Assembly (NCBI RefSeq): GCF_010731775.1
Contig: NZ_AP022590.1
Location: 744,001-808,000, forward strand
DNA length: 64,000 nucleotides
DNA from: Mycobacterium mantenii
GTDB lineage: Bacteria; Actinomycetota; Actinomycetes; Mycobacteriales; Mycobacteriaceae
Direction: 5' to 3'
Made by a program: the position numbers and the translations under genes. A model generated the notes under the pieces. It was given only the letters and a program-made list of their open reading frames with translations, had not been told where the DNA came from and searched no databases. Position 1 is the stretch's first letter; each line of letters begins with the position of its first letter. Positions 11,601 through 24,138 of this stretch are shown one piece after another.

Positions 11601-14600
11601 GGGTGGCGGTGGTGATCCCACGCTCGGCCGAAGCGATCGTGGCGATCTTCGCGGTGCTCAAGACCGGGGCGGCCTATGTGCCGCTCGATCCGGGTGTGCC
11701 GGCGGCGCGGTTGGAGTTCGTGCTCGGTGATGCCGCGCCGATCGCGGCGGTGACCAGCGCCGAGGTGCGCGAGCGGCTGGATGGCTTCGACGGGGTGATC
11801 GTCGACATCGACGACCCGGCCGTGCGCAGCCAACCGACGACGGCCCTGCCGATGCCGGCCCCGGAGAACATCGCGTACATCATCTACACCTCGGGGACCA
11901 CCGGAACCCCCAAGGGCGTGGCCATCCCGCACCACAACGTGACGTTGTTGCTGGAGACACTGGATGCTCAGCTCGGGTTGGGCCAGGTGTGGACCCAATG
12001 TCATTCGCTGGCGTTTGACTTCTCGGTGTGGGAAGTCTTCGGCTCCTTGCTGTATGGCGGACGCCTGGTGGTGGTGCCGGATGCGGTGGTGCGCTCGGCC
12101 GAAGACCTGCATGCGTTGTTGGTGCGTGAGCAGGTCAGTGTGTTGAGTCAGACGCCGTCGGCGTTTTATGCGTTGCAGAGTGCGGATGCGTTGGCGCCCG
12201 AGCTGGGTGAGCAGCTGAAGTTGCAGACGGTCGTCTTTGGTGGTGAGGCGCTTGAGCCGCACCGGTTGTCGACGTGGTTGCACCGTCACCCGGGCCTGCC
12301 CCGGATGATCAACATGTACGGCATCACCGAGACGACGGTGCACGCGTCGTTTCGCGAGATCGTCGATGGGGACGTGGACGGCAACGTCAGCCCGATCGGG
12401 GTGCCGCTGGCGAACCTGGCCTTCTTTGTGCTCGATGGTTGGTTGCGTCCGGTGCCGGCCGGTGTGGTCGGTGAGCTGTATGTGGCCGGTGGTGGTTTGG
12501 CGACCGGTTATGTGGGCCGTGCGGGGCTGTCGGCGTCGCGGTTTGTGGCGTGTCCGTTCGGTGGGCCGGGGGCGCGGATGTATCGCACCGGGGACCTGGT
12601 CCGCTGGGGCTCCGACGGCCAACTGCAGTACATGGGCCGCGCCGACGAACAGGTCAAGATCCGCGGCTACCGCATCGAGCTCGGCGAAATCCAGGCCGCC
12701 CTCGCCGCGCTGTCCGGGGTCGAGCACGCGGCGGTGATCGCCCGCGAGGACCGGCCCGGCGACAAGCGGCTGGTGGGCTACGTGACCGGAACGGCCGACC
12801 CGGCCGAGGTTCGGGCCCAGCTCGGCGAGCGATTGCCGGGCTACATGGTGCCGTCGGCGGTGGTGGTGCTCGACGCGTTGCCCTTGACCGTCAACGGCAA
12901 GCTGGACACCCGGGCCCTGCCGGCGCCGGAATACCAGGACGCCGATCGCTACCGGGCCCCGGTGAGCGCCATCGAGGAGATCCTGGCCGGCATCTACGCC
13001 CAGGTGCTGGGCGTGGAGCGCGTCGGTGTCGACGACTCCTTCTTCGACCTCGGCGGCGACAGCATCCTGTCGATGCAGGTGGTGGCCCGTGCCCGGGCCG
13101 CCGGAGTGGTGTGCCGCCCGCGGGACGTCTTCGTCGAACAGACGGTCGCCCGGCTGGCGCGCGTCGCCACGGTCGCCAGCGACGACGACAACGTGGTCGA
13201 CGAGGGCCTCGGACCCGTGGTGGCCACCCCGATCATGCGCTGGCTGCAGAACATGGACGGCCCCGTCGAGCAGTTCAACCAGACCATGGTGCTGGCGGCA
13301 CCCGCGGAGGTCACCCTCGACGACGTGCCGGTGGTGCTGCAGGCCCTGCTGGATCGGCACGCGATGCTGCGGCTGCGCGTCGAGGACGACGGCATCGGCG
13401 GTTGGTCGCTCGACGTGCCCGAGGCTGGCTCGGTGCAGGCGGGCGACTGCCTGGAGTCGGTCGACGTGCTGTCCGAAGCGGCGCTGGTCGACGCCCGGTC
13501 GCGGCTGAATCTCGCCGACGGTGTGCTGATGCGTGCCGTATGGGCAAGCGCGACAAACCAATTGGCGTTGATCATTCACCACCTGGCCGTCGACGGCGTG
13601 TCGTGGCGCACGCTGATCGAAGACCTCAACATCGCCTGGGCGCAGCACCACAGCGGCCAGCCGGTGGCACTGCCGGTGGGCGGCACGTCGTTCGCTCGAT
13701 GGTCGTCGCTGCTGGATGAGTACGCGCGCCGCCCCGAGGTGGTCGAGCGGCTGGAGGAGTGGCGGCAGGTGGCCACCGTCCCGGCCGTTTTGCCGCAGGC
13801 GCAGCCCGAGGACACCTACGTGACGGCCGGGCAGTACTCGGCGTCGCTGGACGTCGAGACCACCCGGCTGCTGCTCAGCGAGGTGCCCGCGGCGTTCCAC
13901 GCCGGCGTGCAGGACATTCTGCTGATCGCGTTCGGTTTGGCCTGGACCCAGTTCGTGGGCACCGGCGCGCCGATCGCCATCGACGTGGAAGGCCACGGTC
14001 GCAACGAAGAGCTGGGCCCGCAGGTGGACCTGTCGCGCACGGTCGGCTGGTTCACCGCGAAGTACCCGGTGTCGTTGCGGATCGGTGGACTGTCCTGGGG
14101 CCAGGTGGTCGGCGGTGACGAGGCCCTAGGCGGTCTGGTCAAGGACGCCAAGGAACAACTACGCGCCCTACCGGACGGTGTCACCTACGGGATGCTGCGC
14201 TACCTGAATCCCGAAGCGGGACTGGATGTTTCGGATCCGGTCATCGGGTTCAACTACCTGGGCCGGCTCGGCGGTGGGGCCGCCGATTTGTCGGCCGATC
14301 TGTGGCAGCTGGACCAGGACAGCTTCGCGTTGGCCGGTGCGGCCGGCGCGGTGGCGCTGCCGCTGCCGCACACGGTGGAACTCAACGCCGGCACCATGGA
14401 CACCGCCGACGGCCCGCACCTGCAGGCGAACTGGACGTGGGCGCTCTCGGCCCTCGACGAGAAGCAGATCAGCCGACTCAGCGAGCTGTGGTTCGACGCG
14501 CTGGCCGGCATCACCGCGCACGTGCGCAACGGCGGCGGCGGCCTGACCCCCTCCGACATCGCGCCCGCCCGCATGAGCCAGCGCGACCTCGACGAACTGC

Positions 14601-15865
14601 AGCAGCGGTACCAAGTCGCCGACGTGTTGCCGCTGACCCCGCTGCAGCAGGGACTGCTGTTCCACACCGGCACCGCCCAGGGCGGCGAAGACCTCTACGC
14701 AGTGCAGCTCGACATCTCCGTGACCGGCGCCGTCGATCCGGACCGGCTGCGCGAGGCGGTGCACACCGTCATCAGCCGCCATCCCAACGTGGTGGCCAGC
14801 TTCTCCGAGGACTTCGGGGAGCCGGTGCAGATCATGTCGACCGATCCGGAACTGGCCTGGCAATACGTCGAGCTGAACGCCGACGGCGACATCGACGAGC
14901 AAATCGAGCGGTTGTCCACCGCGGAACGTGTCGCCGTCTGTGACCTGGCCGGGCAGCCCCCGTTCCGGGGCCTGCTGATCCGCACCGCGGAGAACAACTA
15001 CCGATTCGTGCTCACCAACCACCACATCGTGCTCGACGGCTGGTCCAAGCCGGTCCTGCTGCAGGAGATCTTCGCCAGCTACTTCGGTGTGCGGCTCCCC
15101 GCGCCGGTGCCGTACCGCAGCTTCATCACCTGGCTGTCCGACCAGGATCGAGCTGCCGCTCAGGAGGCGTGGCGCGAGGTGCTCGAGGGTTTCGAAACCC
15201 CGACGCTGGTGGGCCCGACGGGCCGCATGGGGCTCGGCCCGCGCGGCGTCGCCGAGTTCCACGTGTCCGCGGAGACCAGTCGCCTGTTGGGCGAATTGGC
15301 CCGTTCGTGCCGCACCACCGTTAGCACCGTGCTGCAAGCGGCCTGGGCGCAGCTGTTGATGTGGCTTACCGGACAGCACGATGTGGCGTTCGGCACAGCA
15401 GTTTCTGGTCGGCCGACCGAATTGACCGGATCCGACGCCATGGTTGGCCTTTTGATCAACACCGTGCCGGTGCGGGCGACCATCGGCGCCGAAACCACCA
15501 TCGCCGACCTGCTTGAACAGCTACAACGCACCTACACAAACACGCTCGATCACCAGCATTTAGCACTGAACGATATCCATCGTGTAACGGGACATGACCA
15601 AATTTTCGACACAATGTTCGTGTACGAGAACTATCCCATCGATACCGCCGCGCTATCGGCCGTGGACGAGTTAACTATTAATGGATTCACGAATCGGGAA
15701 TACAACCACTACCCGCTTTCGGTTCAAGCTGTGCCGGGCCACGAAATAGGCCTTCGCGTCGAGTTCGATACCGACGTTTTCGGCGAGGCAAGGATCGAGA
15801 AGCTCGTAGAGCGGTTTAAGCGGGTGTTGGAAGCCATGACCGTGGACTTGGAGGAGCAGTCATGA
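5627..15865 (+). CDS. mps1: GPL non-ribosomal peptide synthetase 1 (modules 1-2 plus C domain of module 3)
   Basis: The product is 3412 residues. The start is ATG 5627, with GGGGGAG 3 bases before it; the same start context (ggggagtcg, atggag) recurs at the third NRPS. Domain order is C1 (HHIAIDG near 136), A1 (YTSGTTG near 600, FDFSVWE near 645), T1 (GGDS, Ser near 978), E1 (HHLAVDG near 1151), C2 (HHIVIDGWS near 1631), A2 (about 1940-2430), T2 (Ser near 2479), E2 (HHLAVDG near 2651) and C3 (HHIVLDGWS near 3132). Pocket residues by alignment to GrsA read DFWTVAAVCK (Phe-like) and DFWSVGMVHK (Thr-like). With the two E domains this gives acyl-D-Phe-D-alloThr, the start of the GPL core. The protein stops after C3, so module 3 continues in mps2. 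In M. avium the pair is also called pstA/pstB. Confidence 0.93.
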   Translation: MEEDRALPLTRGQLDIWLSQEAGFAGTQWQLGLLVKIDGTVHRDALEQAITQAVAEAEPGRVSFFEVDGQVVQKPVDYPHVELTFEDLRAAPDPVQEAREKSSAIQRTPMPLNGQMFKFVLFQTEHEEFYLFGCCHHIAIDGLGMALVCRRVATIYSAMVAGKPIPDAYFGSVQDLIDLESGYEASDDYAEDKAYWSEHLPPESGPVDRLPEAAGERDHYSPSASVQLDPSVANRIKELSKKLAIRRFSVTTAACALLVRGWSGSGSEVALDFPVSRRVRPESKTLPAMLAGVVPLVLTTEPQSTVADFCKHVDKRIRELLQHQRFPVHTLEGDGLRQAPNRVGINFIPSRLTLDLAGAPATASYTNHGPVGHFGLFFLGAGDQLHLSTAGPGQPFASFGVADLAGRLQQILEEMTADPERPLSSIDLLTPDEPALIDEWSNRPALHEPVPAPVSIPAAFAEHVQATPEAVAVTCDAKSLTFAELDEASNRLGHLLAGHGIGPGDCVAVMFPRCADAIVSMLAVLKTGAAYVPIDPAHASSRMDFVIADAAPRAVITTAELSSRLHTHDVLIVDVHDPAIDTQPNTALPLPAPEHTAYIIYTSGTTGTPKGVAIPHLNVTWLIESLDAGLPPGRVWTQCHSAAFDFSVWEIFGALLRGRRLLVVPESVASSPEDLHALLVAEKVSVLTQTPSAVAMLSAEGLESTALVVAGEACPTDVVDRWAAPGRVMLDAYGPTETTVCASISTPLTPGSPVVPIGSPIAGAAMFVLDKWLQPVPAGVVGELYLAGRGVGHGYVRRPGLSASRFVANPFGGPGSRMYRTGDLVCWGPDGQLQYLGRADEQVKIRGYRIELGEIQAVLAGLDGVDQAAVIAREDRPGDKRLVGYVTGTADPAALRTALADKLPPYMVPTAVMVLDALPLTGNGKLDKRALPSPEYAASEYRAPADAIEEILADIYAQVLGVERVGVDDSFFDLGGDSILSMQVVSRARAAGVICRPRDIFVEQTVARLARVSEVAADGEFGVADEGIGPVVATPIMRWLQTIDGPIDEFNQTMVLAAPAGVSEADVAVVLQAVLDRHPMLRLRVQDDGAGDWALEAPEVGSVQAADCLEVVDALSDAALIEARGRLSVAEGKLLSAVWASTTNQLALVIHHLAVDGVSWRTLIEDLNIAWVQHHNAQPVALQAPGTSFARWSSLLAEYAQSPAVAAQADAWRQVAATPAALPAVQPEDTYATAGQLSAALDVDTTRLLLGEVPAAFHAGVQDILLIAFGLAFTEFLGEAAPIGIDIEGHGRQEEVASHVDLSRTVGWFTTKYPAALKINGTLTWSQVVAGETALGAVIKDAKEQLRALPDGLTYGLLRYLNTEVDLDGADPAIGFNYLGRLAAGADLSEELWRVSEDSLSSAAVATAVAMPLAHTVELNAGTMDTAAGPNLHANWRWAPSALTEEQVNRLSQLWFEALAGICAHVRNGGGGLTPSDIAPARLDQQQIDELCRQHRIADVLPLSPVQQGLLFHSSFAQELEDLYAVQLGITVNGSLDAQRLRDAVQTVVNRHPNLAARFLDEFGEPVQIIPAEPVMAWNYVELTGGDIDQQVEQLAAAERTAVCDLAGQPAFRAALIRTAPDRHRFVLTIHHIVIDGWSLPVLMREVFAGYYGERLPAPPSYRSYLMWLAAQDRAGAQAAWREALAGFEAPTLVAPPGKIGRRAVATYTVSADTTRALSELARASRTTVSTVLQGAWAQLLTWLTGQHDVAFGTAVSGRPTELPGADAMVGLLINTVPVRANITAATTVVDLLGQLQRVHAETLEHEHLALNEIHRVTGHDQLFDTLFLYENYPIDAGALLGVHELAVTEFSSREFNHYPLSVVATPGHELSLRVEYDTEVFDASGIETLIERLRQVMAAMTTDAAQRLSSIDLLDAAERERLDAWGNRAMLARRPRAQSSIPALFAAQVARAADAVAITCGERSWTYREVEESANRLAHLLTERGAGPGQRVAVVIPRSAEAIVAIFAVLKTGAAYVPLDPGVPAARLEFVLGDAAPIAAVTSAEVRERLDGFDGVIVDIDDPAVRSQPTTALPMPAPENIAYIIYTSGTTGTPKGVAIPHHNVTLLLETLDAQLGLGQVWTQCHSLAFDFSVWEVFGSLLYGGRLVVVPDAVVRSAEDLHALLVREQVSVLSQTPSAFYALQSADALAPELGEQLKLQTVVFGGEALEPHRLSTWLHRHPGLPRMINMYGITETTVHASFREIVDGDVDGNVSPIGVPLANLAFFVLDGWLRPVPAGVVGELYVAGGGLATGYVGRAGLSASRFVACPFGGPGARMYRTGDLVRWGSDGQLQYMGRADEQVKIRGYRIELGEIQAALAALSGVEHAAVIAREDRPGDKRLVGYVTGTADPAEVRAQLGERLPGYMVPSAVVVLDALPLTVNGKLDTRALPAPEYQDADRYRAPVSAIEEILAGIYAQVLGVERVGVDDSFFDLGGDSILSMQVVARARAAGVVCRPRDVFVEQTVARLARVATVASDDDNVVDEGLGPVVATPIMRWLQNMDGPVEQFNQTMVLAAPAEVTLDDVPVVLQALLDRHAMLRLRVEDDGIGGWSLDVPEAGSVQAGDCLESVDVLSEAALVDARSRLNLADGVLMRAVWASATNQLALIIHHLAVDGVSWRTLIEDLNIAWAQHHSGQPVALPVGGTSFARWSSLLDEYARRPEVVERLEEWRQVATVPAVLPQAQPEDTYVTAGQYSASLDVETTRLLLSEVPAAFHAGVQDILLIAFGLAWTQFVGTGAPIAIDVEGHGRNEELGPQVDLSRTVGWFTAKYPVSLRIGGLSWGQVVGGDEALGGLVKDAKEQLRALPDGVTYGMLRYLNPEAGLDVSDPVIGFNYLGRLGGGAADLSADLWQLDQDSFALAGAAGAVALPLPHTVELNAGTMDTADGPHLQANWTWALSALDEKQISRLSELWFDALAGITAHVRNGGGGLTPSDIAPARMSQRDLDELQQRYQVADVLPLTPLQQGLLFHTGTAQGGEDLYAVQLDISVTGAVDPDRLREAVHTVISRHPNVVASFSEDFGEPVQIMSTDPELAWQYVELNADGDIDEQIERLSTAERVAVCDLAGQPPFRGLLIRTAENNYRFVLTNHHIVLDGWSKPVLLQEIFASYFGVRLPAPVPYRSFITWLSDQDRAAAQEAWREVLEGFETPTLVGPTGRMGLGPRGVAEFHVSAETSRLLGELARSCRTTVSTVLQAAWAQLLMWLTGQHDVAFGTAVSGRPTELTGSDAMVGLLINTVPVRATIGAETTIADLLEQLQRTYTNTLDHQHLALNDIHRVTGHDQIFDTMFVYENYPIDTAALSAVDELTINGFTNREYNHYPLSVQAVPGHEIGLRVEFDTDVFGEARIEKLVERFKRVLEAMTVDLEEQS
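11551..12658 (+). repeat. Thr-type A-domain segment shared with the third NRPS (copy 1, mps1 A2)
   Basis: It matches 28779-29886 at a constant offset of 17228 bp. The part 12101-12658 differs at only three positions that I could find over 558 bp. The part 11551-11826 has about eight differences, and the stretch between is more diverged. It covers the A-domain substrate pocket. Confidence 0.85.
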
Positions 15866-18800
15866 CCGTCGGTGCGGGACGGCGATTGTTGTCGATCGAT
15901 CTGCTGGATGGCGGCGAGCACGATCGACTCGACGAGTGGGGCAACCGTGCGGTGCTGACCAAGCCGATCAAGGCTGCGGCGTCGATCCCCGAGGTGTTCG
16001 CCACCCAGGTGGCGCGCGCACCCCAGGCTGTCGCGCTGAGCTTCGGCGATCGCTCGATGACCTACCGCGACCTGGATCAGGCCGCGAACCGGCTGGCGCA
16101 CCTGTTGGCCGAGCAGGGCGCCCGCCCGGGCGAATGCGTTGCGCTGCTGTTTTCCCGCTCCGCCGAGGCGATCATCTCGATCCTCGCGGTCCTGAAGACC
16201 GGGGCGGCGTACCTGCCGATCGATCCCGCGCTGCCGTCGGCGCGGATGGAATTCATGCTCAGCGACGCCACCCCGATCGCGGTGGTGACCACGGCCAGCC
16301 TGCGCACCCGGCTGGACGGGTTCGACCTGCCCGTCATCGACGTCGACGAAGCCGATGCGGACACCCAGCCCAGCAGCGCGCTGCCGGGGCCGCGGCCCGA
16401 CGACATCGCCTACATGATCTACACCTCGGGCACCACGGGAAACCCCAAGGGCGTCGCGGTCACCCACCGCAACGTGACCGAGTTCGTCCGCACGCTGCAC
16501 GCCGATCTGCCGACCGGGCCGGGGAAGGTCTGGTCACAGTGGCACTCGCTGGTCTTCGACGTCTCCGTCTGGGAGATCTGGGGCGCGCTGCTGTCCGGCG
16601 GACGCCTGGTGGTCGTGCCCGAGTCCGTCGCGGGTTCGCCCGATGACCTGCACGCCCTGCTGATCGCCGAGCAGGTCAACGTCCTGAGCCAGACCCCGTC
16701 CGCGGTGAGCATGCTCTCGCCGGAGGGCTTGGACGACACGGCGCTGGTGGTGGCCGGTGAAGCCTGCCCGGCCGAAGTGGTCGACCGGTGGGCGCCCGGA
16801 CGGGTGATGATCAACGCCTACGGCCCGACCGAGGCCACCGTGTACGCCGCGATGAGCACGCCGCTCGCGGGCGACTCGGGGGCACCGCCGATCGGGTCGC
16901 CGGTTCCCGGCGCGGCGCTGTTCGTGCTGGACAAGTGGCTGCGGCCCGCGCCGGAAGGCGTGGTCGGTGAGCTGTATGTGGCCGGCCGTGGCGTCGCCAC
17001 CGGGTATGCCCGCCGGGCCGGGCTGACGGCGTCGCGCTTCGTGGCCTGCCCGTTCGGCGGGCCGGGGGCGCGGATGTACCGCACCGGGGACCTGGTCCGC
17101 TGGGGCGCCGACGGTCAGCTGCAGTACCTGGGCCGCGCCGACGAGCAGGTCAAGATCCGCGGCTACCGCATCGAACTCGGCGAGATCCAGTCGGCCCTCG
17201 CCGCGCTGGACGGCGTCGACCAGGCGGCGGTGATCGCCCGCGAGGACCGCCCCGGCGACAAGCGCCTGGTGGGTTACATCACCGGCACCGCCGACCCGAC
17301 CGAGCTGCGCACCCAGCTGGGCAAGCGGCTGCCGGCCTACATGGTCCCGGCCGCGGTCGTCGTGCTGGAGACCCTGCCGCTGACGGTCAACGGCAAGCTG
17401 GACAAGCGCGCCCTGCCCGCGCCCGAGTACCACAAGCGCGGCGGCCAATACCGCGCCCCCAGCAACCACACCGAGGAGATCCTGACCGGCATCTACGCCC
17501 AGGTGCTGGGCGTGGAGCGCGTCGGTGTGGACGACTCCTTCTTCGACCTCGGCGGCGACAGCATCCTGTCGATGCAGGTGGTGGCGCGGGCCCGGGCGGC
17601 CGGCGTGATGTGCCGCCCGCGCGACGTCTTCGTCGAGCAGACGGTCGCCCGGCTGGCCCGGGTGGCCACCGACGGCGCGGACGAGGACGACCTGGTCGAC
17701 GAGGGGATCGGGCCGGTGCTGGCCACCCCGATCATGCACTGGCTGCAAACCGTGCAGGGGCCGATCGACGACTTCAACCAGACGATGGTGCTGGCGGCGC
17801 CCGCGGGCGTCGGCAAAGACGACGTGGTCGTCGTGCTGCAGGCCTTGCTGGACCGGCACCCCATGCTGCGGCTGCGCGTGGAGGACGACGGCAACGGCGG
17901 CTGGTCGCTGGAAGCGCCCGAGGCTGGCTCGGTGCAGGCCGGCGACTGCCTGCAGTCGGTCGACGAGCTGTCCGACGCGACACTGGTGGCGGCCCGGTCA
18001 CGGCTGAACCCGGGCGCGGGGGTGATGGTGAGCGCCGTCTGGGCAGGCGAGTCAAGCCAATTGGCGTTGATCATCCACCACGTCGCCGTCGACGGCGTGT
18101 CGTGGCGGACCCTGATCGAAGACCTCAACATCGCCTGGGCGCAGCATCACAGCGGCCAGCCGGTGGCGCTGCCCACGGGCGGCACCTCGTTCGCCCGATG
18201 GTCCTCGCTGCTGGCCGAGCACGCGCTGAGCCCGGCGGTGGTCGAGCAGGCCGACGCATGGCGCGAGGTGGTGGCGACCCCGGCCGTGCTGCCGGCGGTG
18301 CGCCCCGAGGAAGACACCTATCAGACCGCCGAGCAGTTGTCGGTCTCGCTGGACGTCGAGACGACCCGCCTGCTGCTGGGCGCGGTGCCCGCGGCGTTCA
18401 ACGCCGGGGTGCAGGACATCCTGTTGATCGCGTTCGGGATGGCCTGGACACAGTTCCTGGGTAGCGGCAAGCCGATCGGCATCGACGTCGAGGGCCACGG
18501 CCGTCAGGAAGAGCTGGATCCGCGCGTCGACCTGTCGCGCACCGTGGGCTGGTTCACCACCAAATACCCGGTGGCGCTGACACTCGACGGGCTGGACTGG
18601 GCCAACGTGGTCGCCGGCGACGACGCGCTGGGCGCGGTGGTCAAGGCCACCAAGGAGCAGCTGCGCGCCCTGCCGGACGGACTGACCTACGGCCTGCTGC
18701 GCTACCTGAACCCCGACATCGATCTGGGTGGATCCGACCCGGTGATCGGGTTCAACTACCTGGGACGGCTGGGCGCGGCCGCAGACCTGCCCGGTGAGCT

Positions 18801-21800
18801 GTGGCGGCTGAGCCCCGACAGCCTGTCGCTGAGCGGCGCGGCCGCGGCGGTGGCGATGCCGCTCATGCACACCGTCGACCTCAACGCCGGAACCATGGAC
18901 ACCGAGGAAGGTCCCCACCTGCACGCCAACTGGACGTGGGCGGCCTCGGCGATGGACCGCGAGCAGATCAACCGGCTCAGCCAGTTGTGGTTCGAGGCGC
19001 TGACCGGCATCTGCGCCCACGTGCAGGCCGGCGGCGGCGGGTTGACCCCGTCCGACATCGCGCCCGCGCGCCTGAACCAGCGGCAGATCGACGAGCTGAG
19101 CAAGGAGCATCAGGTCGCCGACATCCTGCCGCTGACCCCGCTGCAGCAGGGTTTGCTGTTCCACGCGAGCTACGCCCAAGACCCGGGCGACGATGTCTAT
19201 GCGGTGCAGCTCGGTATCACGGTGACCGGTGAGCTGGACTCGCACCGGCTGCACGACGCGGTGCACAACGTGATCAACCGCCACCCGAACCTGGCGGCCC
19301 GGTTCTGCGCGCAGTTCGGCGAGCCCGTCCAGGTCATCCCGGCCGACCCGGTCATGGCGTGGCGGTACATCCAGCTGGGCGCCGAGGATCTCGACCCCGA
19401 GCAGCGGGTCGAAGAGCTGTGCGCCGCCGAGCGCGCCGCGGTGAGCGATCTGGCCAACCGGCCGGCATTCCGGGCCGCGCTGATCCGCACCGCGGACAAC
19501 CGGTACCGGTTCGTGCTCACCAACCACCACATCGTGATGGACGGCTGGTCGCTGCCCATCCTGCTGCGGGAGATCCTCGCCAACTACTACGGGGACCAGT
19601 TGCCCGCACCGGCGACCTACCGCAGCTACCTGACCTGGCTGGCCGGCCAGGATCGCGCCTCCGCGCAAGCGGCGTGGCGCCAGGTCCTCGACGGATTCGA
19701 GACCCCCACCCTGGTGGGCCCGGCCGGCCGGATGCGGCTCGGCCGGCGGGCCGTGGAGTCCTATCGGCTGTCCGCGGAGACCACGCGCGCCGTCGGCGAG
19801 CTGGCCCGCTCGTGCCACACCACCGTCAACACCGTGCTGCAGGCCGCCTGGGCCCAGCTGCTGATGCGCCTGACCGGCCAGCACGATGTCGCGTTCGGCA
19901 CCGCGGTGTCGGGCCGGCCGGCCGACCTGGCCGGTGCGGAGTCCATGGTGGGTCTGCTGATCAACACCGTTCCGGTGCGGGCCAGCATCACCGCGGAGAC
20001 CACCGTTGCCGACGTGCTGGGCCAGCTGCAACAGCACCACAACGACACCCTCGAGCACGAGCACCTGGCGCTGAGCGACATCCACCACGTGACCGGTCAT
20101 GACGCGCTGTTCGACACCTTGTTCCTGTACGAGAACTACCCGATCGACACCAGCGTGCCGATGGGCTTCCACGAGCTGGCCATCACCGATGTCACCAACC
20201 GCGAGTACAACCACTACCCGCTGTCGGTGATGGCGCTTCCGGGCCGTGAACTCGGCCTCCGCGTGGAGTTCGACACCGACGTGTTCGACGCGACCGGCAT
20301 CGAGAAGCTGACCGAGCGGTTCCAGCGGGTGCTGTCGGAGATGACCGCCGACCCCACCCGACGGCTGAGGTCCCTGGACGTCGTCGACGAGCGCGAGCAG
20401 GTGTGGCTCGACGAGCGGGGCAACCGCGCGGTGTTGAGCCAGCCGGCCACCGGGAAGTCGATCCCGGCGATGTTCGCCGCGCAGGTGGCCAGCACGCCCG
20501 GCGCCCCGGCGCTGACCTTCGACGGCCGCACGATGACGTATCGCGAGCTCGACGAGGCCGCCAACCGGATGGCGCACCTGCTGACCGAGGAGGGCGCCGG
20601 TCCGGGCGAGCGGGTCGCGCTGCTATTCAGCCGGTCCGCCGACGCGATCGTCTCGATCCTCGCGGTGCTCAAGACCGGGGCGGCGTACCTGCCGATCGAC
20701 CCGGCGCTGCCGGCCGCGCGGATCGAGTTCCTGCTCACCGACGCCGAGCCCGTCGCCGTGGTCACCACCGCGGGTCTGCGGGAGCGGCTGGCCGGGTACA
20801 GCCCGACGGTCATCGACGTCGACGACCCGGCGCTGGCCACCCAGCCCAGCACGGCGCTGCCGACGCCGTCGTCGGACAACATCGCCTACCTCATCTACAC
20901 CTCGGGCACCACCGGCGTCCCCAAGGGCGTGGCGGTGACCCACGAAAACGTCGCACAGCTGGTCGACACGCTGCACGCCGACCTGCCGGAGGCGGGGGTG
21001 TGGGCGCAGTGGCACTCACTGGTGTTCGACGTCTCGGTGCACGAAATCTGGGGCGCACTGCTGCACGGCGGGCGCCTGGTGGTGGTGCCCGAGTCGGTCG
21101 CGGCCGCGCCGGACGAGCTGCACGCGCTGCTGGTCGCCGAGCAGGTCACCGTGTTGAGCCAGACCCCGTCGGCGCTGGGCATGCTCTCGCCGGAGGGTCT
21201 GGAGTCGGCGGCGCTGGTGGTGGCCGGGGAAGCGTGCCCGGTCGAGGTGGTCGACCGGTGGGCGCCCGGACGGGTGATGATCAACGCCTACGGCCCGACC
21301 GAGGCCACGGTCTACGCGGCGATGAGCTCGCCGCTGCAGAGCGGTGCGGGATCCGCGCCGATCGGTTCGCCGGTGCCGCGTGCCGCGCTGTTCGTGCTGG
21401 ACCGGTGGCTGCGCCCGGCACCCGAGGGCGTCGTCGGCGAGTTGTACATCGCCGGTCATGGGGTGGCCACGGGCTACTCGCGCCGACCGGGCCTGACGGC
21501 GGGACGCTTCGTCGCCTGCCCGTTCGGCAGCCCCGGTGGGCGGATGTACCGCACCGGCGACCTGGTCCGGTGGGGCCGCGACGGTCAGCTCGAATACCTG
21601 GGCCGGGCCGACGAGCAGGTCAAGCTGCGCGGCTACCGCATCGAACTCGGTGAGGTGCAGTCGGCCCTTGCCGCGCTGGACGGCGTCGAGCAGGCGGTGG
21701 TGATCGCCCGCGAGGACCGCCCCGGCGACAAGCGCCTGGTCGGCTACATCACCGGAACCGCCGACCCGGTCGGGATCCGCATCCAGCTGGCCGACCGGCT

Positions 21801-23511
21801 GCCGGCCTACATGGTGCCGGCCGCGGTGGTGGTGCTGGACGCGCTGCCGCTGACGGTCAACGGCAAGCTCGACAAGCGCGCCCTGCCGGCACCGGAATAC
21901 CAGAAGCGCGGCGGCGAGTACATAGCGCCGTCCGACTCCACCGAGGAGATCGTCGCCGACATCTTCGCCCGGGTCCTCGGAATGGAACGCGTCTCGGTCG
22001 AGGACTCCTTCTTCGAGCTGGGCGGGGACTCGTTGTCCGCCATGCGGGTGATCGCCGAGATCAACACCGCTCTCGATGGCGCCCTGTCGGTGCGCACCCT
22101 GTTCGACTCGCAGTCGGTGCGTGCCCTGAGCCACCGGATCACCAGCGGTGCGGACACCGAGGGCGCCGCGGGCCCCGGCTTCGCGGCGGTGCACGGCGCC
22201 GACGCCAAGGAGGTGTACGCTCGCGACCTCACCCTGGACAAGTTCATCGACGCGACGACGTTGTCGACCGCGCCGACGCTGCCCGGACCGAGCCCCGAGG
22301 TGCGGACCGTCCTGCTGACCGGGGCGACCGGTTTCCTGGGCCGCTACCTGGTGCTGGAATGGCTCGAGCGGATGGAGCAGGTCGACGGCAAGCTGGTCTG
22401 CCTGGTGCGGGCCAAGTCCGACGAGGACGCGTGGCGCCGGCTGGAGAAGACCTTCGACAGCGGTGACCCGGAACTGCTGCGGCACTTCCAGGAACTGGCC
22501 GAAGAGCACCTGCAGGTCGTCGCCGGCGACAAGGGCCAGGCCAACCTCGGCCTCGCCGGGGAGACCTGGCAGCAGCTGGCCGACACCGTCGACCTGATCG
22601 TCGACTCGGCGGCCGTCGTCAACGGCGTCCTGCCCTACAACGAGCTGTTCACCCCCAACGTGGGGGGCACCGCGGAGCTGATCCGGCTGGCGCTCACCAC
22701 GAAGAAGAAGCCATACGCGTACGTGTCGACTTCGGACGTGGGCCGCCAGATCGAGCCGTCGGAGTTCACCGAGGACGCCGACATCCGGGTCATCAGCGCC
22801 ACCCGCGTCATCGACGGCGGCTACGCCAACGGATATGGCAACAGCAAGTGGGCGGGCGAGGTCCTGCTGCGTGAGGCACACGACCTGTGCGGCCTGCCGG
22901 TCTCGGTGTTCCGCTCCGACATGATCCTGGCCGACACCACCTACGCCGGCCAGCTCAACGTGGCGGACATCTTCACCCGGATGATCCTGAGCATCGTGGC
23001 CACCGGCACCGCCCCCGCGTCGTTCTACCGGCTCGACGCCGAAGGCAACCGGCAGAGCGCGCACTTCGACGGCCTGCCCGTCGAGTTCGTCGCCGAGGCG
23101 ATCGCCAAACTGGGCGCCCAGGTGATGGACGGGTTCGAGACGTACCACGTGATGAACCCGCACGACGACGGGATCGGGCTCGACGAGTACGTCGACTGGC
23201 TGATCGAGGCGGGTTACCCGATCGAGCGCGTCGACGACTTCGGTGAGTGGCTGCAACGCTTCGAGACCGGACTGCGTGGCCTGCCGGAACGGCAGCGGCA
23301 GAACTCGGTGCTGCAGATGCTGTTACTGCTGCTGCGGGACCCGAAGAACCTGCAGCCCGCCGAGCCGGCTCGCGGCGCCTTCGCGCCGACGGATCGATTC
23401 CGTGCCGCGGTGCAGGAAGCGAAAGTCGGCCCCGACAACGACATCCCGCACGTGAGCGCGCCGGTGATCGTCAAGTACGTCACCGACCTGCAACTGCTCG
23501 GTTTGTTGTAA
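15862..23511 (+). CDS. mps2: GPL non-ribosomal peptide synthetase 2 (A-T-E of module 3, module 4 and reductase)
   Basis: The product is 2549 residues and its ATG overlaps the mps1 stop (ATGA). It begins directly with an A domain (YTSGTTG near 187). T3 follows (Ser near 567), then E3 (HHVAVDG near 739), C4 (HHIVMDGWS near 1222), A4 (YTSGTTG near 1679, FDVSVHE near 1722), T4 (Ser near 2057), and a thioester reductase domain with [10 protein letters not shown] near 2151 and a [10 protein letters not shown] motif (YxxxK-type) near 2325. Pockets read DVWSVAAVYK and DVHSVAAVYK. Their near identity fits two alanines, so the line ends D-Ala-L-Ala, and the R domain would release L-alaninol after two-step NADPH reduction. 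This agrees with the established GPL core; the Ala assignment leans on that knowledge more than on the code. Confidence 0.93.
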   Translation: MTVGAGRRLLSIDLLDGGEHDRLDEWGNRAVLTKPIKAAASIPEVFATQVARAPQAVALSFGDRSMTYRDLDQAANRLAHLLAEQGARPGECVALLFSRSAEAIISILAVLKTGAAYLPIDPALPSARMEFMLSDATPIAVVTTASLRTRLDGFDLPVIDVDEADADTQPSSALPGPRPDDIAYMIYTSGTTGNPKGVAVTHRNVTEFVRTLHADLPTGPGKVWSQWHSLVFDVSVWEIWGALLSGGRLVVVPESVAGSPDDLHALLIAEQVNVLSQTPSAVSMLSPEGLDDTALVVAGEACPAEVVDRWAPGRVMINAYGPTEATVYAAMSTPLAGDSGAPPIGSPVPGAALFVLDKWLRPAPEGVVGELYVAGRGVATGYARRAGLTASRFVACPFGGPGARMYRTGDLVRWGADGQLQYLGRADEQVKIRGYRIELGEIQSALAALDGVDQAAVIAREDRPGDKRLVGYITGTADPTELRTQLGKRLPAYMVPAAVVVLETLPLTVNGKLDKRALPAPEYHKRGGQYRAPSNHTEEILTGIYAQVLGVERVGVDDSFFDLGGDSILSMQVVARARAAGVMCRPRDVFVEQTVARLARVATDGADEDDLVDEGIGPVLATPIMHWLQTVQGPIDDFNQTMVLAAPAGVGKDDVVVVLQALLDRHPMLRLRVEDDGNGGWSLEAPEAGSVQAGDCLQSVDELSDATLVAARSRLNPGAGVMVSAVWAGESSQLALIIHHVAVDGVSWRTLIEDLNIAWAQHHSGQPVALPTGGTSFARWSSLLAEHALSPAVVEQADAWREVVATPAVLPAVRPEEDTYQTAEQLSVSLDVETTRLLLGAVPAAFNAGVQDILLIAFGMAWTQFLGSGKPIGIDVEGHGRQEELDPRVDLSRTVGWFTTKYPVALTLDGLDWANVVAGDDALGAVVKATKEQLRALPDGLTYGLLRYLNPDIDLGGSDPVIGFNYLGRLGAAADLPGELWRLSPDSLSLSGAAAAVAMPLMHTVDLNAGTMDTEEGPHLHANWTWAASAMDREQINRLSQLWFEALTGICAHVQAGGGGLTPSDIAPARLNQRQIDELSKEHQVADILPLTPLQQGLLFHASYAQDPGDDVYAVQLGITVTGELDSHRLHDAVHNVINRHPNLAARFCAQFGEPVQVIPADPVMAWRYIQLGAEDLDPEQRVEELCAAERAAVSDLANRPAFRAALIRTADNRYRFVLTNHHIVMDGWSLPILLREILANYYGDQLPAPATYRSYLTWLAGQDRASAQAAWRQVLDGFETPTLVGPAGRMRLGRRAVESYRLSAETTRAVGELARSCHTTVNTVLQAAWAQLLMRLTGQHDVAFGTAVSGRPADLAGAESMVGLLINTVPVRASITAETTVADVLGQLQQHHNDTLEHEHLALSDIHHVTGHDALFDTLFLYENYPIDTSVPMGFHELAITDVTNREYNHYPLSVMALPGRELGLRVEFDTDVFDATGIEKLTERFQRVLSEMTADPTRRLRSLDVVDEREQVWLDERGNRAVLSQPATGKSIPAMFAAQVASTPGAPALTFDGRTMTYRELDEAANRMAHLLTEEGAGPGERVALLFSRSADAIVSILAVLKTGAAYLPIDPALPAARIEFLLTDAEPVAVVTTAGLRERLAGYSPTVIDVDDPALATQPSTALPTPSSDNIAYLIYTSGTTGVPKGVAVTHENVAQLVDTLHADLPEAGVWAQWHSLVFDVSVHEIWGALLHGGRLVVVPESVAAAPDELHALLVAEQVTVLSQTPSALGMLSPEGLESAALVVAGEACPVEVVDRWAPGRVMINAYGPTEATVYAAMSSPLQSGAGSAPIGSPVPRAALFVLDRWLRPAPEGVVGELYIAGHGVATGYSRRPGLTAGRFVACPFGSPGGRMYRTGDLVRWGRDGQLEYLGRADEQVKLRGYRIELGEVQSALAALDGVEQAVVIAREDRPGDKRLVGYITGTADPVGIRIQLADRLPAYMVPAAVVVLDALPLTVNGKLDKRALPAPEYQKRGGEYIAPSDSTEEIVADIFARVLGMERVSVEDSFFELGGDSLSAMRVIAEINTALDGALSVRTLFDSQSVRALSHRITSGADTEGAAGPGFAAVHGADAKEVYARDLTLDKFIDATTLSTAPTLPGPSPEVRTVLLTGATGFLGRYLVLEWLERMEQVDGKLVCLVRAKSDEDAWRRLEKTFDSGDPELLRHFQELAEEHLQVVAGDKGQANLGLAGETWQQLADTVDLIVDSAAVVNGVLPYNELFTPNVGGTAELIRLALTTKKKPYAYVSTSDVGRQIEPSEFTEDADIRVISATRVIDGGYANGYGNSKWAGEVLLREAHDLCGLPVSVFRSDMILADTTYAGQLNVADIFTRMILSIVATGTAPASFYRLDAEGNRQSAHFDGLPVEFVAEAIAKLGAQVMDGFETYHVMNPHDDGIGLDEYVDWLIEAGYPIERVDDFGEWLQRFETGLRGLPERQRQNSVLQMLLLLLRDPKNLQPAEPARGAFAPTDRFRAAVQEAKVGPDNDIPHVSAPVIVKYVTDLQLLGLL

Positions 23512-23527
23512 GCCCTCTCGACGAGTT

Positions 23528-23570
23528 ACGAACACGCGGCGCGGTCCACACAGGACCGCGCCGCGTTCGT
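23528..23570 (+). terminator. Strong hairpin terminator after mps2
   Basis: GCGGCGCGGTCC (23536-23547) pairs perfectly with GGACCGCGCCGC (23553-23564) around an ACACA loop. A 2-nt bulge separates this from a further 6 bp (ACGAAC with GTTCGT). It starts 16 bp after the mps2 stop. There is no T-tract, as is common for mycobacterial terminators. It should separate mps2 transcription from the third NRPS. Confidence 0.75.
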
Positions 23571-24138
23571 AAATGCGCGGAAGGCATTATTCGCTCGATT
23601 TGCTCGATGGCTGGCCGTGGTTGCCGCCTATAACCCGGCGATAACGGTCGATACCGGGGTGCAGGCTATCGAGCGTTGAAGTCCATCCGAATCGATCCAT
23701 ACTGTGTGCAGCCGTAATGTTACTGATCAGTACTTTTAGTACGTATAGAACGTCGTTACTGAGTACATATCTATACTAATGGGCGATTCATAGAACATTA
23801 AGTTTGAATAACCCTAGACCTGCGGGGTGGTCGTCTACTAACGTTCCGAACTGTTGCACTCATGTTGACTACGGGGTCTTCGGAGTGGGCGAGCGCCGAC
23901 CGTTCGGTGGCGCGCTTGCTGGCTCGGTCGCCTCGGCCAACGACGAGCCGCAACGAGGTTGCGGTCGGTCTTCGTCGACGCTCCGCCCCATGCCGGGTAG
24001 GGCGCCTCGAGGCCGACCGCACCGAGCGCCCGGGCTACATCAAACAGAAGCCGACCAGGCTGCGGCCTGGTGGTGTCTGCGCGAGCGGCCTAAATCAACC
24101 GGGGGGTTGAAAGGAACACCCTGTGGTTGGGGAGTCGG
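23571..24138 (+). promoter_or_regulatory. AT-rich promoter/leader region of the seven-module NRPS
   Basis: No gene is supported here. Bases 23690-23815 are markedly AT-rich compared with the surrounding DNA. They contain a perfect 12-bp palindrome TACTGATCAGTA (23721-23732) and overlapping arms GTACT/AGTAC (23730-23742). GTTACTGA is repeated at 23719-23726 and 23755-23762, and a near-consensus -10 hexamer TATACT lies at 23772-23777. A -35 box at the right spacing is weak (AACGTC). From this -10 the leader to the ATG would be about 350 nt long. Confidence 0.6.

Noticed and set aside
6299..13996. A 2565-codon open frame on the minus strand opposite mps1, and similar long antisense frames opposite mps2 and the giant NRPS
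   Set aside because: They mirror the high-GC third-position pattern of the NRPS genes. Their translations are Arg/His/Gln-rich, low in hydrophobic core, and repeat wherever modules repeat.
15862..15865. Frameshift or sequencing error joining mps1 and mps2 into one gene
   Set aside because: The ATGA overlap is a normal translational-coupling junction, and a two-gene mps1/mps2 (pstA/pstB) organisation with similar lengths is known for GPL loci.
23804..24110. Small open frames between mps2 and the giant NRPS
   Set aside because: They lack ribosome sites and recognisable sequence, and they overlap one another on both strands in a region better explained as a leader.
24127..24138. TTG start four codons before the chosen start of the giant NRPS
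   Set aside because: The TTG codon lies inside or next to the GGGGAG ribosome site used by ATG 24139.
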